NCBI GenBank assembly: GCA_030424595.1
Contig: JAUHWG010000012.1
Span: forward strand, 62,001 to 126,000
Direction: 5' to 3'
From: Polyangia bacterium
GTDB taxonomy: Bacteria > Myxococcota_A > Polyangia > Nannocystales > Nannocystaceae
Length of the DNA: 64,000 bases
In this document: in pieces, positions 17,016-31,826 of the stretch
How positions within the stretch are numbered: position 1 is the first letter of the stretch
How the letters are laid out: the number at the start of each line of letters is the position of its first letter
Translations under genes and position numbers: made by a program
The notes under the pieces: model-generated
Database searches by the model: none
Told to the model about the DNA's origin: nothing
Seen by the model: the letters and a program-made list of their open reading frames with translations, nothing else

Positions 17016-17129
17016 CTGTGCTACCGTCCGGCACCGACTGTCGTACCGCTGTATATGCGGACGTGAGCCCTCCCGAACCCGAGCTCTCCCTCCCACGAAC
17101 TCCCAGCGCCCGTCGACTTTGAGGTGAGC

Positions 17130-18188
17130 ATGCGACGAACCTTCACTACCACCGCTGCAGCAGTCCTGTTGTCCGCAGCGTGGGCCGTCCCGGTCCCCGC
17201 CTCCGCAGCCTTGGCTGCACCCGCACCCGAAGAAGCCGCCGAAGAAGAGGATGACGACGATGTCGTCGTCCTCGACGACGACGAGATGGAAGGGGACGCC
17301 GCCCCAGCCGACGGCGAAGGCGGTGATGCCGAAGCCGCCGGTGATGGAGGTGGCGCTGACGCGTCCGCTGAAGTCGCCACCGGCGACCTCTTCGGCGACG
17401 GCGACAAGAAGAAGGCCGACACCACCGAGAGCGCGGAGAAGGGCGACGCCGGAGACCCCAACTCCGAGGCCCAGCAGCTCAAGGAGGACAAGGCGTTCAT
17501 CTCGGTCGTCCAGCGGCAGCGCTTCCTCAAGAAGAAGCGCATCGACATCCAGCCGCAGTTCGGCATCACGGTGAACGACCCCTTCGTTCGTCACTATGTC
17601 GTCGGCGCTGAGATCAACTACTGGATCACGAACCGCCTCGCGGCCGGCATCACCGGCACCGGGTTCTTCGGCTCCAAGACCTCGCGGTACAACAACATCA
17701 AGGCCCAGGAAGGCCTGCTCCTCACCGCCAACAAGACCCTCTGGCAGGCGAGCGCGAACATCCTCTACAACCCCTTCTACGGCAAGATCGCGGTGTTCAA
17801 CCGCGCTCTGATGCACTGGGAGGCCTACGCCCAGCTCGGCGGCGGTGTCATGCAGACGCAGGTCATCCCGCGCTTCGAGGCCCTCCACGAGCCGTTCCGG
17901 ACGATCGCCCCGCAGGGCAACTTCGCCATCGGCGCTCGCTTCTACATCCCGCGCTCCGACTGGATTTCGTTCAACCTCGGGGTCCGCAACTGGATCTTCC
18001 CGGACAAGCTTGAGCCCGCCCAGCGCGGACCGAGCACCGCCGCCGACGGTCAAGGCGACCTCGCAAACCTCGACGATCCGGCGGAGGCCAAGGCCAACGC
18101 CCAGACGGCCCTCTCGTTCAACACGGTCGTCTTCCTCGGGGTGAGCTTCTACTTCCCCCGCTCCTTCGAGTACACCACCCGCCGCTAA
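17130..18188 (+). CDS. Myxobacterial-type outer-membrane beta-barrel protein, copy 1
   Basis: 352 aa. Signal peptide RRTFTTTAAAVLLSAAWAVPVPASA. The next 100 residues are a very acidic, low-complexity periplasmic segment (EEEDDDDVVVLDDDE, then GDGGGADASAEV). A barrel domain starts near residue 120 (RIDIQPQFGITVNDPFVRHYVVGAEINYWIT) and ends FLGVSFYFPRSFEYTTRR. It resembles the outer-membrane barrel family found as multiple paralogues in Myxococcota (I believe TIGR04565), which includes porin-like partners of gliding machinery; a gliding role is not shown here. ATG 17130 has GAGGTGAG directly upstream; a GTG at 17124 is part of that ribosome-binding site. Confidence 0.82.
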   Translation: MRRTFTTTAAAVLLSAAWAVPVPASAALAAPAPEEAAEEEDDDDVVVLDDDEMEGDAAPADGEGGDAEAAGDGGGADASAEVATGDLFGDGDKKKADTTESAEKGDAGDPNSEAQQLKEDKAFISVVQRQRFLKKKRIDIQPQFGITVNDPFVRHYVVGAEINYWITNRLAAGITGTGFFGSKTSRYNNIKAQEGLLLTANKTLWQASANILYNPFYGKIAVFNRALMHWEAYAQLGGGVMQTQVIPRFEALHEPFRTIAPQGNFAIGARFYIPRSDWISFNLGVRNWIFPDKLEPAQRGPSTAADGQGDLANLDDPAEAKANAQTALSFNTVVFLGVSFYFPRSFEYTTRR

Positions 18189-18200
18189 GAGCATCTCGAC

Positions 18201-19163
18201 ATGATCAGGATTCGAAAGCTCACCTACTTGGCGGCAACCCTGACTGCCGCTACGTTCCTGCTCCCCGCGACCGTCCACGCGAAGCGCAAGAGCCCCCTCG
18301 AGGGCAAGCCGGTGGTGGTTCGCAAGCTCGAGCACCGGAAGCTGCGCTTCACGATCACGCCGATGGCGTCGGTCTCGCTGTCGCAGCCCTTCGTCCACAT
18401 GGGCTACGCCGGCGCGAAGCTGCAGTTCTACATCACCGACTGGATCGGCGCCCGCGGCACCTTCCAGTACGGCGTGCTGCCCCGCGACGCGAAGCTGCTT
18501 AACGCCCTCCGCGGTGATGGCGGCCTCCCCGAGGGGATCGCCGTCGGCGAGGCGGGCAACACCACCGCCGCTCCGCTCCGCCCGACCGCGGAGAAGGACA
18601 ACCCGGCGCCGCTCCGCCACGACTTTGAGGCGGGCCTCACCCGCAACCAGTGGCTCGGCAGCGCGGACGTCGTCTTCACCCCCTTCGCGGGTAAGCTCGG
18701 CCTCTTCTCGGCGATCTTCACCGAGTACGATCTGTACCTCTTCGGCGGGCTCGGGCTCAGCGGTTGGAACCGCCACTACCCGAACCAGCAGAGCACCAGC
18801 GAGCTGCTCAACCTCAGCGATACCTGTGTGCCCTCAGACGGCTCCAGCGCCTCGATCAACGAGGAGTGTGCGCTCCACCCGGTCAAGGCCGACACCGGCG
18901 TCAAGCTGGGGCCGAGCTTCGGCGGTGGTCTTCACATCTTCATGTCCGACTGGGCCTCGCTCAACCTCGAGTTCCAGGACATCATGAGCCTCAACAACAT
19001 CGCCGGGCTCAACAGCACGACGAAGGACATCCTCGAAGAGGGCCGTGTTGTCGTCGACAAGAAGGACAACAACTGGAACCACAACGTCACCGTGCAGCTC
19101 GGCGTGAAGTTCTACCTTCCGCCCAAGGCGAAGCGTTCTGAGCTCAAGCCGTCGACCAAGTAG
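18201..19163 (+). CDS. Myxobacterial-type outer-membrane beta-barrel protein, copy 2
   Basis: 320 aa, paralogous to the previous gene and 12 nt after it. Signal peptide KLTYLAATLTAATFLLPATVHA, then a short basic segment, then the barrel: LRFTITPMASVSLSQPFVHMGYAGAKLQFYITDWIGARG near residue 50, a loop with a Cys pair (DTCVPSDGSS to NEECALHP), and a C-terminal strand HNVTVQLGVKFYLP. It lacks the acidic insert of copy 1. The two probably act together in the outer membrane. A rho-independent terminator follows. Confidence 0.82.
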   Translation: MIRIRKLTYLAATLTAATFLLPATVHAKRKSPLEGKPVVVRKLEHRKLRFTITPMASVSLSQPFVHMGYAGAKLQFYITDWIGARGTFQYGVLPRDAKLLNALRGDGGLPEGIAVGEAGNTTAAPLRPTAEKDNPAPLRHDFEAGLTRNQWLGSADVVFTPFAGKLGLFSAIFTEYDLYLFGGLGLSGWNRHYPNQQSTSELLNLSDTCVPSDGSSASINEECALHPVKADTGVKLGPSFGGGLHIFMSDWASLNLEFQDIMSLNNIAGLNSTTKDILEEGRVVVDKKDNNWNHNVTVQLGVKFYLPPKAKRSELKPSTK

Positions 19164-19184
19164 CGATACGGTCGGACGATTGGG

Positions 19185-19219
19185 AGGGCGCCCGGTACTC
19201 ACCGCGGCGCCCTTTCTCG
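19185..19219 (+). terminator. Rho-independent terminator of the barrel pair
   Basis: AGGGCGCC (19185-19192) pairs perfectly with GGCGCCCT (19206-19213) and is followed by TTCTCGT. It lies 22 nt after the stop codon of the second barrel gene. Confidence 0.7.
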
Positions 19220-19358
19220 TATCTGCTCCCGCCACCACGCCTGGAGCCACACGCTAGCGCGCTGAACGCCGCGCCAACGCTGTTGGCGGCCCTCTTCGCT
19301 TTGTTGGCATGTACGGGCCTGAAACCGCCTCAAACCCCAAGATTCCAGGCCGAAGGCG

Positions 19359-19374
19359 TGGCACGATCGTTGCT
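19359..19374 (+). promoter_or_regulatory. Sigma-54 promoter, near-perfect consensus
   Basis: TGGCAC (19359-19364), five bases, TTGCT (19370-19374) matches the -24/-12 consensus TGGCAC-N5-TTGCW exactly, with the diagnostic GG-N10-GC spacing. Predicted transcription start is about 19385, just before the lipoprotein ATG at 19399. It is intergenic and points at the adjacent gene, which makes a chance match less likely. Confidence 0.75.
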
Positions 19375-19398
19375 GTATTCATGTCCGACGGTGGCCCG

Positions 19399-19851
19399 AT
19401 GTTCAACCGACCCCCACTTCGACGCTTGATCCTCGCCGGGCTCCTCGCCCTCCCCGCCCTCGCCGCGTGCGGCCCCTTCGGGAGCCCCTTCGTCTACGCA
19501 GCCCCGACCTTCCACGGGATCTCGGTGCCGATCCCACCGCCGAGCCTGAGCGCCGAGCCGGTCCAGGACGTCGATATCGACGGCAACACCAACCTCGAGA
19601 CTCCGGTCCCGCAGACCCTCATCTACCTCTACGAGCACCGCAGCGATCGCGGCTACTTCGTCTTCGCCGACGACGCCGGCGAGTTCTCCTTCACCGAGGT
19701 CGAGCTCGATCTGACCAACAACTGCATGCAAGTGTGGTTTGAGGAGCCCGGCGAGGACGGACGCACCAGCGAAGATGGCTTCTATCGGGCCAACATCGCC
19801 GACGATGATCAGACGATCGACCTCGAAGAGCTCAAGCTCGGCTGCTCCTGA
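19399..19851 (+). CDS. Small lipoprotein under a sigma-54 promoter
   Basis: About 150 aa. Signal peptide with lipobox LPALAAC (lipidated Cys24), then a Pro-rich stretch and a compact beta-rich domain (QTLIYLYEHRSDRGYFVFADDAGEFSFTEVELDLTNNCMQVWF), probably exposed on a membrane surface. The beta domain recalls carboxypeptidase-regulatory-like or SpaA-like beta folds, but I cannot assign a family. Two cysteines in the mature part could pair. ATG 19399 is chosen because it has GGTGG upstream and lies after the transcription start predicted from the sigma-54 promoter; ATG 19381 would lie before it. Confidence 0.75.
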   Translation: MFNRPPLRRLILAGLLALPALAACGPFGSPFVYAAPTFHGISVPIPPPSLSAEPVQDVDIDGNTNLETPVPQTLIYLYEHRSDRGYFVFADDAGEFSFTEVELDLTNNCMQVWFEEPGEDGRTSEDGFYRANIADDDQTIDLEELKLGCS

Positions 19852-19870
19852 CCCTCGGGACAGGCTTAGC

Positions 19871-19888
19871 CCGCGCGCCCGCGCGCGG
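19871..19888. terminator. GC-rich hairpin between convergent genes
   Basis: CCGCGCGC and GCGCGCGG form a self-complementary stem between the sigma-54-driven lipoprotein gene and the cysteine-rich lipoprotein gene. No T-tract on either strand; weak evidence. Confidence 0.3.
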
Positions 19889-19956
19889 AGGAGGTGTCAT
19901 CCGCCTCGACCTGCGGCCGACGACCCCGACGCCAACCGCTCTCTGTTCTGCGCTGA

Positions 19957-20901
19957 CTACTGCGGAGTGCCGCAGATGCCGATGTTCTCCCGGCCAGGCG
20001 GGGCCATGCCCTCCTCGTACCAGGGGATGCACTCCTGGGTGTCGCCGGGGCAGGTGTTGGCCTTGGAGGTGTCGCAGAAGGGCGAGCAGCAGCCGACGCC
20101 CTCGCAACCCTCGACGTACTCGGGGGCGAGGCAGTAGAGGCCTCGATCGCAGGCGTTAGGGGCTTCGCAGGGATCGCCGTAGACGCCGGCCTCGCCCGAA
20201 GCGTCGAGGACACAGGTCCAATTCCACTTCTCGTCGGCCGGGATACAGAGTTCGTCGCCCGGGCAGTCCTGCGCTAGCGGGTCGCAGTCCGGGAGACACA
20301 GGATCAGGCTGAGGTCAGCGTTAAGTGTGCAGGAGAAGCCCGGATCGCAGGTCGCGTCCTCGACGCTGGTGCCCTCGCAGAAGGCGATACAAACGCCCTC
20401 GTTCTCGGGGTCGACGTCCCAGCACATCGAGGCCTTGGCGCAGTTGTCGACGCCGCTGACGGGGCTCCCCTCGACGACGCAGGCTTCGCCGGGCTGCTTC
20501 GGGTCGGGGTCGATAGGCGAGCACTTGGTCGCGTTCCACGAGGAGCCGCCGCCGTCCGCCCAGGGCATGCATTTCTCGCCCTCCGGACAGTCCTGGGCCA
20601 GCATGTCGCACTCCTCCATGTCCCCTGGGTCGGAGTCGCAACTGAGAAAGTCGCAGGCGGTCTCGCTGGGGTCTGTCGTGTCGGTGGGAGCGGTGGAGCT
20701 CGAGCTCGCCGAGGTGCTCCTCGTGCCAGACATGGTCACGCCGGTGGACCCTGTCGTCGTCGTCCCCTGAGTGTCGCCCGTCGTCCCGGTGCCGCCCTTC
20801 GAGGTCGACGTCGCGGTGGCGTTCGGATCGTCCTTACCTGAGCAGGCGGAGAGCATGACCGCGGCGGCGATGAGCCCGCGAAGAATCTCTGTGACGTTCA
20901 T
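19957..20901 (-). CDS. Cysteine-rich lipoprotein with Ser/Thr/Gly linker
   Basis: 314 aa. Lipobox MLSAC (Cys20), then about 60 residues of low-complexity Thr/Ser/Gly linker, then a domain with more than 20 cysteines in repeated blocks: CDMLAQDCPEGEKCMPWA, CVVEGSPVSGVDNC, CDPLAQDCPGDELCIPA, C-terminal NTCPGDTQECIPWYEEG. Extended surface-exposed disulfide-rich proteins of this design are abundant in Nannocystaceae, where some carry the misleading name ribulose phosphate epimerase; nothing here looks enzymatic. ATG 20901 has AAGGA upstream and gives the signal peptide directly. A TGGCAC sits about 35 nt upstream but has no TTGC partner, so it is not a sigma-54 promoter. Confidence 0.85.
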   Translation of the reverse strand: MNVTEILRGLIAAAVMLSACSGKDDPNATATSTSKGGTGTTGDTQGTTTTGSTGVTMSGTRSTSASSSSTAPTDTTDPSETACDFLSCDSDPGDMEECDMLAQDCPEGEKCMPWADGGGSSWNATKCSPIDPDPKQPGEACVVEGSPVSGVDNCAKASMCWDVDPENEGVCIAFCEGTSVEDATCDPGFSCTLNADLSLILCLPDCDPLAQDCPGDELCIPADEKWNWTCVLDASGEAGVYGDPCEAPNACDRGLYCLAPEYVEGCEGVGCCSPFCDTSKANTCPGDTQECIPWYEEGMAPPGRENIGICGTPQ

Positions 20902-21058
20902 GCTCGTCCTTCGATACCCTCCTGTGAGGCTATCGTATCCGTGCCAGCGGCGGACGATCATGTCCGCAAGCACGCCGGACCCGCGCGGACCCGCGGCGAC
21001 GGGAGGTCGTCGGGCGCGAGGCCCATCGCCCGGCGTCGACCCCCGCCGGCCCTGCTCC

Positions 21059-25915
<4,857 letters not shown>

Positions 25916-25922
25916 GTTGTCA

Positions 25923-25952
25923 AACCTACACCTAGTTGGCGATGGTGCCAAC
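25923..25952 (-). promoter_or_regulatory. Inverted repeat overlapping the likely promoter of the kinase/sigma-54 gene
   Basis: GTTGGC (25935-25940) and GCCAAC (25947-25952) form a perfect inverted repeat with a 6-nt spacer. On the minus strand TTGGCA (25951-25946) could be a -35 box and TAGGTT (25928-25923) a weak -10 at 17-nt spacing, placing transcription start at the GTG. This suits an operator, possibly autoregulatory. Confidence 0.35.
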
Positions 25953-26128
25953 GGTCGACAAACAGGAGGAGAGCTCTCGACACAACCACCGAAGCGCGCG
26001 GTCTCCTGCGGCCACCACCGGGAGGCGAACCCACGCAGTCGATCTCAAGCCCCGCGTGCGACCGCGCTAGCCCGAACTACGAGGCGAGTCGAGGCTACGC
26101 AGGTCGCTCGCCGCGAGCGTCGACGCCC

Positions 26129-27016
26129 CTACCAGTGAAAGCCGAGCTCGGCGAGGGCCTGGTAGGAGTGCCCGACCGGGTGCTGATCCTCGCCTGAGGC
26201 GAACTTCTGCGTGAGCCGGGTCCAGCGGTAGTTGCCGATCACACCGAGCGTCAGGTTGGGCGTCAGCCACCCCTCGAAGCCGACGCCGCTGCGGATCTGG
26301 CCGCCGAGGATGTGGCCGCCCTCGGCCCGGTCGTACGCCGCCAAGCCGCCGCCGATCTCGGCGAAGGGCTGGAAGCGCCGCTTGAGCGGCAAGAAGACCC
26401 GGACGAAGAGCGGATCCCAGAAGACCATGTCGCCGTAGACGGTCCGCTTCTCCAGGCCGTAGCCGGTGTCCTCGGTGATCTCCATGCTGTCATGGAGCTG
26501 TCCCGTAAGACCTGTCCCAATGCCCAGCATGTTGTTGACGCGAAAGCCGAGATCGAAGCCGCCGGTGACCGAGCCGATGCTCGGCCGCGCGGGCGCCTCA
26601 CCGCCGAGCGGACCGGTCATCCCCAGCCGGAGCCCGAACCACCACCGTCCGCGCCAGGGCCCGGTGCGGATGTCCTTGCGCGAGACCGGCGGAGGCGGGG
26701 CGGGGAGCGGATCGACGACCGGACGATAGACAGGCTGCGGCGCGACCTCAGCCGGGACCTCCTCGGCCTGGACGACCGCCCCCTCCGCCGTCGCCGGGAC
26801 GATCAGCACCGTCTCCCCGGAGCTCTCGCCTGTCGGCGCGGCCTCGGCCGGCGCAGGCGTCGGCGAGGTCTCCGGGACGACGACGACAGAGGTCGACTCC
26901 CCCGCCGGCAGAGCCTCCGCCGACGGCGGCGCCTCGTCGACGACGGCGACCGTCTCCGGCGCAGGTGCGGCGACTGTGAGGGCTGCCATGAGCGAACTCA
27001 GGATCATCGTGGTCAT
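26129..27016 (-). CDS. Outer-membrane beta-barrel-like protein with Pro/Ala-rich N-terminal linker
   Basis: 295 aa. Weak signal peptide (MTTMILSSLMAALTVAAPAPE), then about 110 residues rich in Pro, Ala, Glu and Val, likely a flexible periplasmic stalk. From about residue 115 it has barrel-like strands (RGRWWFGLRLGMTGPLG, VTGGFDLGFRVNNMLGIGTGL, LTLGVIGNYRWTRLT) and a C-terminal aromatic (LAELGFHW*). The frame extends further upstream, but the ATG at 27016 has GAGGGGA before it and overlaps the stop of the HEAT lipoprotein gene as ATGA, so they are co-translated. Function unknown. Confidence 0.78.
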   Translation of the reverse strand: MTTMILSSLMAALTVAAPAPETVAVVDEAPPSAEALPAGESTSVVVVPETSPTPAPAEAAPTGESSGETVLIVPATAEGAVVQAEEVPAEVAPQPVYRPVVDPLPAPPPPVSRKDIRTGPWRGRWWFGLRLGMTGPLGGEAPARPSIGSVTGGFDLGFRVNNMLGIGTGLTGQLHDSMEITEDTGYGLEKRTVYGDMVFWDPLFVRVFLPLKRRFQPFAEIGGGLAAYDRAEGGHILGGQIRSGVGFEGWLTPNLTLGVIGNYRWTRLTQKFASGEDQHPVGHSYQALAELGFHW

Positions 27017-27924
27017 TGTCGGTGTCCCCTCGCCAAACGATCCGTCGGATCGTGCGGTCTCATCGATGGCTCCGCCGGGATGCCTGTCAGGGCGAGTCGC
27101 AGCGAGCGCTCCGCCTCCTCCCGGAGGAGGCTGTCGTCCTCGTTCGCCGCGGCGAAGCGGAGGTAGCCGAGGGCCTCGGGCCCGCGCAGACGCGCGAGCG
27201 CCCGGTAGACCTCCCGGGTCTGGGTGCGGCTCATCGGCCGCGCATGGCGGATGATCGGCCCGACCATCGCCTCGTCTGCGGCGTAGCCGAGGCACTCGAC
27301 GGCGAGCGCCGTCACCCGCTCGTCGCGATGGGCGAGGAGGCCGACGACGTCCTCGGCGAACTCCGCCGGGGTGTTCTCCCGGATCCACTCGAGGGCGAGG
27401 ATCACGAGCTCAGGATCGCCGACCTCGAGGAGCCCGCGGACGACCTCGTGATCGCCGCGGGCGAGGGCGAGGCGCGTGTCGAGCACCGCGAAGGAGCGCG
27501 CCGTCGCGGTGGCGACATCCTCATCGAGGAGACCGTCGCTCGCACCGTCGCGCTCGAGGATCACGGTCGCGTGGATGACCGCGCCGAGGACCGGCCGCAG
27601 CTCCGCCGGGACCTCGAGCTGAGCCTGGAGATAGACCTCGCGACCGCCGTCTTCGGCGACCTGCTCTTGAAACCACACCTCGGCGCCGAGGACCGGTCCG
27701 CGGTGACCGGGGCTCGCGACTCGCAGCCCAGCGTGCTCACCGATCGCCGCGCTGACGGTCAGCTTGAGCCGGCTCTCGTCGATCACAGCGCCGTCGTCGA
27801 GGCGCTGCTGGACCCGCTCGATGCGCAGCGCGTGGGGCCCCGCCTGTTGGACGCTGTCGCAGGCGAAGAGGCCCACGCTCGCGACCCCGAGGACCCGCAG
27901 CAGCTGTGTCGAGAACGTTGCCAT
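27013..27924 (-). CDS. HEAT-repeat lipoprotein
   Basis: 303 aa. Lipobox VGLFAC (Cys22) after a normal signal peptide. An N-terminal beta-rich half (RLKLTVSAAIGEHAGLRV to AVIHATVILERDG) is followed by helical HEAT-like repeats (DPELVILALEWIREN, DERVTALAVECLGYAADEA, TREVYRALARLRGPEALGYL). HEAT repeats are protein-binding scaffolds. Its stop overlaps the start of the barrel gene, so the lipoprotein may be the accessory or assembly partner of that barrel (inference). Upstream in-frame residues look non-coding, so ATG 27924 is preferred. Confidence 0.75.
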   Translation of the reverse strand: MATFSTQLLRVLGVASVGLFACDSVQQAGPHALRIERVQQRLDDGAVIDESRLKLTVSAAIGEHAGLRVASPGHRGPVLGAEVWFQEQVAEDGGREVYLQAQLEVPAELRPVLGAVIHATVILERDGASDGLLDEDVATATARSFAVLDTRLALARGDHEVVRGLLEVGDPELVILALEWIRENTPAEFAEDVVGLLAHRDERVTALAVECLGYAADEAMVGPIIRHARPMSRTQTREVYRALARLRGPEALGYLRFAAANEDDSLLREEAERSLRLALTGIPAEPSMRPHDPTDRLARGHRQ

Positions 27925-28119
27925 GAACGACCGGGCAACCATAGCAAAGGGGCCGAGCCCGCGCCCGAGCCCCAGATCACCGCTTCGCCGCGGACGGCCG
28001 ACCGAAGCGCCCGGCCCAAGGCGCATCTACCGCCATCGGGGGCGGGCCCGCGCCGCCCTGAACACCTTAAGCCTCCACACCCCGGACGGTTCACGGGGCA
28101 AGGACGGGTGGCGCTTCCC

Positions 28120-28822
28120 TCAGAGGGCCGAACCCGCCGGGCCGAGACCAGCCCCACCCGGCTCCGCCGACTCGCTCCAGCTCAGGCCGACGCCGCGCCG
28201 CGCCGCGAAGAGCTCCGCGTAACGTCGCGCGGCCACAGCTGGGGACGGCACGGGGCCCCCACCGACCCGCTCCGCGCTCGTCACCTCAACGCCCGGGAGA
28301 CCGCAGGACACCAGCGCGCGGAAGAGCTGAGGATCCACCTCGAGGTTGATCGCGATCCCCTGGACCGAGATCCCGCGGCTGATGTGGAGGCCTAAGGACG
28401 CGAGCTTGGCCTCCCCGAGCCAGAGCCCCGGATGGTCCATCCTGAACTCCGGCCCGACGACACCGTACTCGGCGAGGAGCTCGCGCGCCGCCTCTGCGAG
28501 ATCCTTGATCAGGGCGCGGATCCTCCGGCCGACGTAGACGACCGGGTAGGCGACGAGCTGTCCCGGGGCGTGGAGCGTAACCTCACCGCCGCGGGGCGTG
28601 TCGCAGACCTCCATCGACGCCGCCGCCAGCTCCGCGTCGGACCAGAGCACGTCGCTCCGCGAGGCCCGCCGCCCCAGGGTCAGGGTCGGCGGGTGCTCGA
28701 CGAGGAAGAGGCGAGGAGCCCCCTCACCGGCGGCGAGGGCCTCCCGGGCCGCGAGCTGAAGCTCGAGCGCCTCGGCGAAGCGCATCCGGCCGAGCCACTC
28801 GGCGACCAGAGGCGCCTTCGGG

Positions 28823-28839
<17 letters not shown>
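28120..28839 (-). CDS. lipB: Lipoyl(octanoyl) transferase LipB
   Basis: 239 aa. Moves octanoyl groups from acyl-carrier protein to lipoyl domains, the first step of endogenous lipoate synthesis. Signatures: LFLVEHPPTLTLGRRA, RGGEVTLHAPGQLVAYPVV, KLASLGLHISRGISVQGIAINL with the catalytic Lys, and the catalytic Cys in SCGLPGVEVTS. The usual HGPGQ reads HAPGQ here, a small-residue exchange unlikely to destroy activity. A C-terminal tail rich in Gly/Pro/Ala is extra. It overlaps the upstream HARE-HTH gene by 17 nt; lipA is not in the window. Confidence 0.94.
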
Positions 28840-30574
<1,735 letters not shown>

Positions 30575-30673
30575 TGCTGTGGTTTCGCCGGCGCACCTTG
30601 GGGGGCCGGCGCTCGTGCCAGACTATCCAAAAATTTGCGGCCTCCTGGCAAGAGCTGCTAGCGGCAAAGGTGC

Positions 30674-31651
30674 ATGGTCTCCCTCCACATCGGCGTCCTG
30701 ATCTCACAGCCCAGCCCCGAGGCGAGCGACCCCGCGGCCCTCGACCGTCCCAGCGGCGAGGCCCTCGTCGAGGCGCTTCAAGGCCTCGGACTGCGCGCTA
30801 CGCTCATCCCCGCCGATGACGAGCTGGGGCTCGCCCAGGCCCTGCGCCGAGCGCACATCGACGCTTGCATCCTCGCCACCCACGGCGATCTCGGCGGCAG
30901 CGGGCGCCTTCAGGCCCAGCTGCGCCGCTGCTGCATCCCCTTCGCCGGCCCCGAGGCGGGCGCGATCGCGCTCGCCTACGACAAGGGCCTCGCCCGCGAG
31001 CGCCTGGCGGAGTGCAACCTCCCGGTGCCGACGACGCTCGCCTTCGGTGGGGGGCTAGAGACCCCTTCGAGCGCCCTCGCGTATCTCGGATGGCCGGCGA
31101 TCCTCAAGCCCCGCAAGGGCGGCCAGGGACGCGGCGTACTCCGCCTCCACAGCGCCCAAGAGATCACCGACGTCGTCGAGGACGAGGTCGCCCATGGCAG
31201 CGAGTTCCTCGTCGAGCGCGCGGTCGACGGGGTCGAGGTCCAGGTCGTCCTCCTCGACGGCGAGGTTCTCGGCTCCATGCAGGTCGATCGCTCCCGCGAT
31301 CTCCAGCGGGTCGAGGCGATGATCTGTCCCCCTGAGATCAGCGACGCGGCGATCAGCGGCATCGAGCATATCGCTCGTCACGCCGTCGAGGCGCTCGACC
31401 TCAGCTCCGGCCTCGTCCGCGTCGACATCCTCCGCAGCGATCGCCACAACGAGCAGATCCTGGAGGTTGAGCCGCTCCCCTCGCTCGCCCGTGATGGTGT
31501 CGTCGCCCGCGTCGCCGCCGCTGCGGGGATCAACTACAAGAACCTCGTCGCGCGTCTGGTCGCCAGCCTGACGGCGGTCGACGGTCTGATCGAGATCGCC
31601 GAGACCGAGACCGAGACCTTCGCCGCGGCCAACGAGCTCGCCGCCTGCTAG
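30674..31651 (+). CDS. D-Ala-D-Ala ligase-like ATP-grasp protein
   Basis: 325 aa. The Ddl fold is clear: LHIGVLISQPSPEASDP, ATHGDLGGSGRLQAQL (in place of HGxxGEDGxxQ), AGPEAGAIALAYDKGLARE, the ATP-binding GWPAILKPRKGGQGRGV, and SGLVRVDILRSD to QILEVEPLPSLARDG. Two positions differ from true Ddl: the Glu-Asp of HGxxGED reads Gly-Ser, and the metal-binding ExNTLPG reads EVEPLPS. It may join a different pair of substrates. No peptidoglycan genes are nearby. AAAGG lies before the ATG, and a rho-independent terminator follows, so it is monocistronic. Confidence 0.82.
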   Translation: MVSLHIGVLISQPSPEASDPAALDRPSGEALVEALQGLGLRATLIPADDELGLAQALRRAHIDACILATHGDLGGSGRLQAQLRRCCIPFAGPEAGAIALAYDKGLARERLAECNLPVPTTLAFGGGLETPSSALAYLGWPAILKPRKGGQGRGVLRLHSAQEITDVVEDEVAHGSEFLVERAVDGVEVQVVLLDGEVLGSMQVDRSRDLQRVEAMICPPEISDAAISGIEHIARHAVEALDLSSGLVRVDILRSDRHNEQILEVEPLPSLARDGVVARVAAAAGINYKNLVARLVASLTAVDGLIEIAETETETFAAANELAAC

Positions 31652-31670
31652 CCCAGGGCTCGGACTGAAG

Positions 31671-31709
31671 AGCGCCGCAGGCCGAGGCCGCGGCGCTTCT
31701 TCGTTCTCG
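31671..31709 (+). terminator. Rho-independent terminator of the ATP-grasp gene
   Basis: AGCGCCGC (31671-31678) pairs with GCGGCGCT (31690-31697); an inner GGCC-GAG-GCC extends the stem. TTCTTCGTTCTC follows. Confidence 0.75.
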
Positions 31710-31826
31710 CCCCGCCTGCGTTCCCCGCCAGCGAAGACCGCGACCGCGGAGGCCCAGTAGACCGCGCCTGTCGACGCCGCGAACCCGGACCGCCGAAGGC
31801 TGTGGCTGCCGCCTACGCGCAGCTCC

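Larger units (their letters stand above)
16779..17129. other. 351-nt intergenic region between ftsY and the first barrel gene
   Basis: Holds the hairpin after ftsY (16811-16843), a strong stem-loop at 16982-17015 with a sigma-54-like motif in it, and a TATATG box at about 17051-17056 that could be the -10 of a sigma-70-type promoter for the barrel gene. I see no convincing coding frame on either strand. Confidence 0.6.

Noticed and set aside
16863..18776. 637-codon frame antisense to the two outer-membrane barrel genes
   Set aside because: The sense genes have signal peptides, ribosome-binding sites and barrel strands. The antisense product has none of these.
20910..20945. TGGCAC upstream of the cysteine-rich lipoprotein gene as a sigma-54 promoter
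   Set aside because: There is no TTGC at the required spacing (the bases there are CGATA), so the -12 element is absent.
27017..27388. N-terminal extension of the barrel protein at 26129-27016
   Set aside because: The extra codons are out-of-frame shadow of the HEAT lipoprotein gene. A ribosome-binding site and ATGA overlap support 27016.
30674..31651. Ddl-like gene as the core of a natural-product cluster
   Set aside because: Its neighbours are a HARE-HTH/lipB group and a metallophosphoesterase, and a terminator isolates it. No biosynthetic partner is present.
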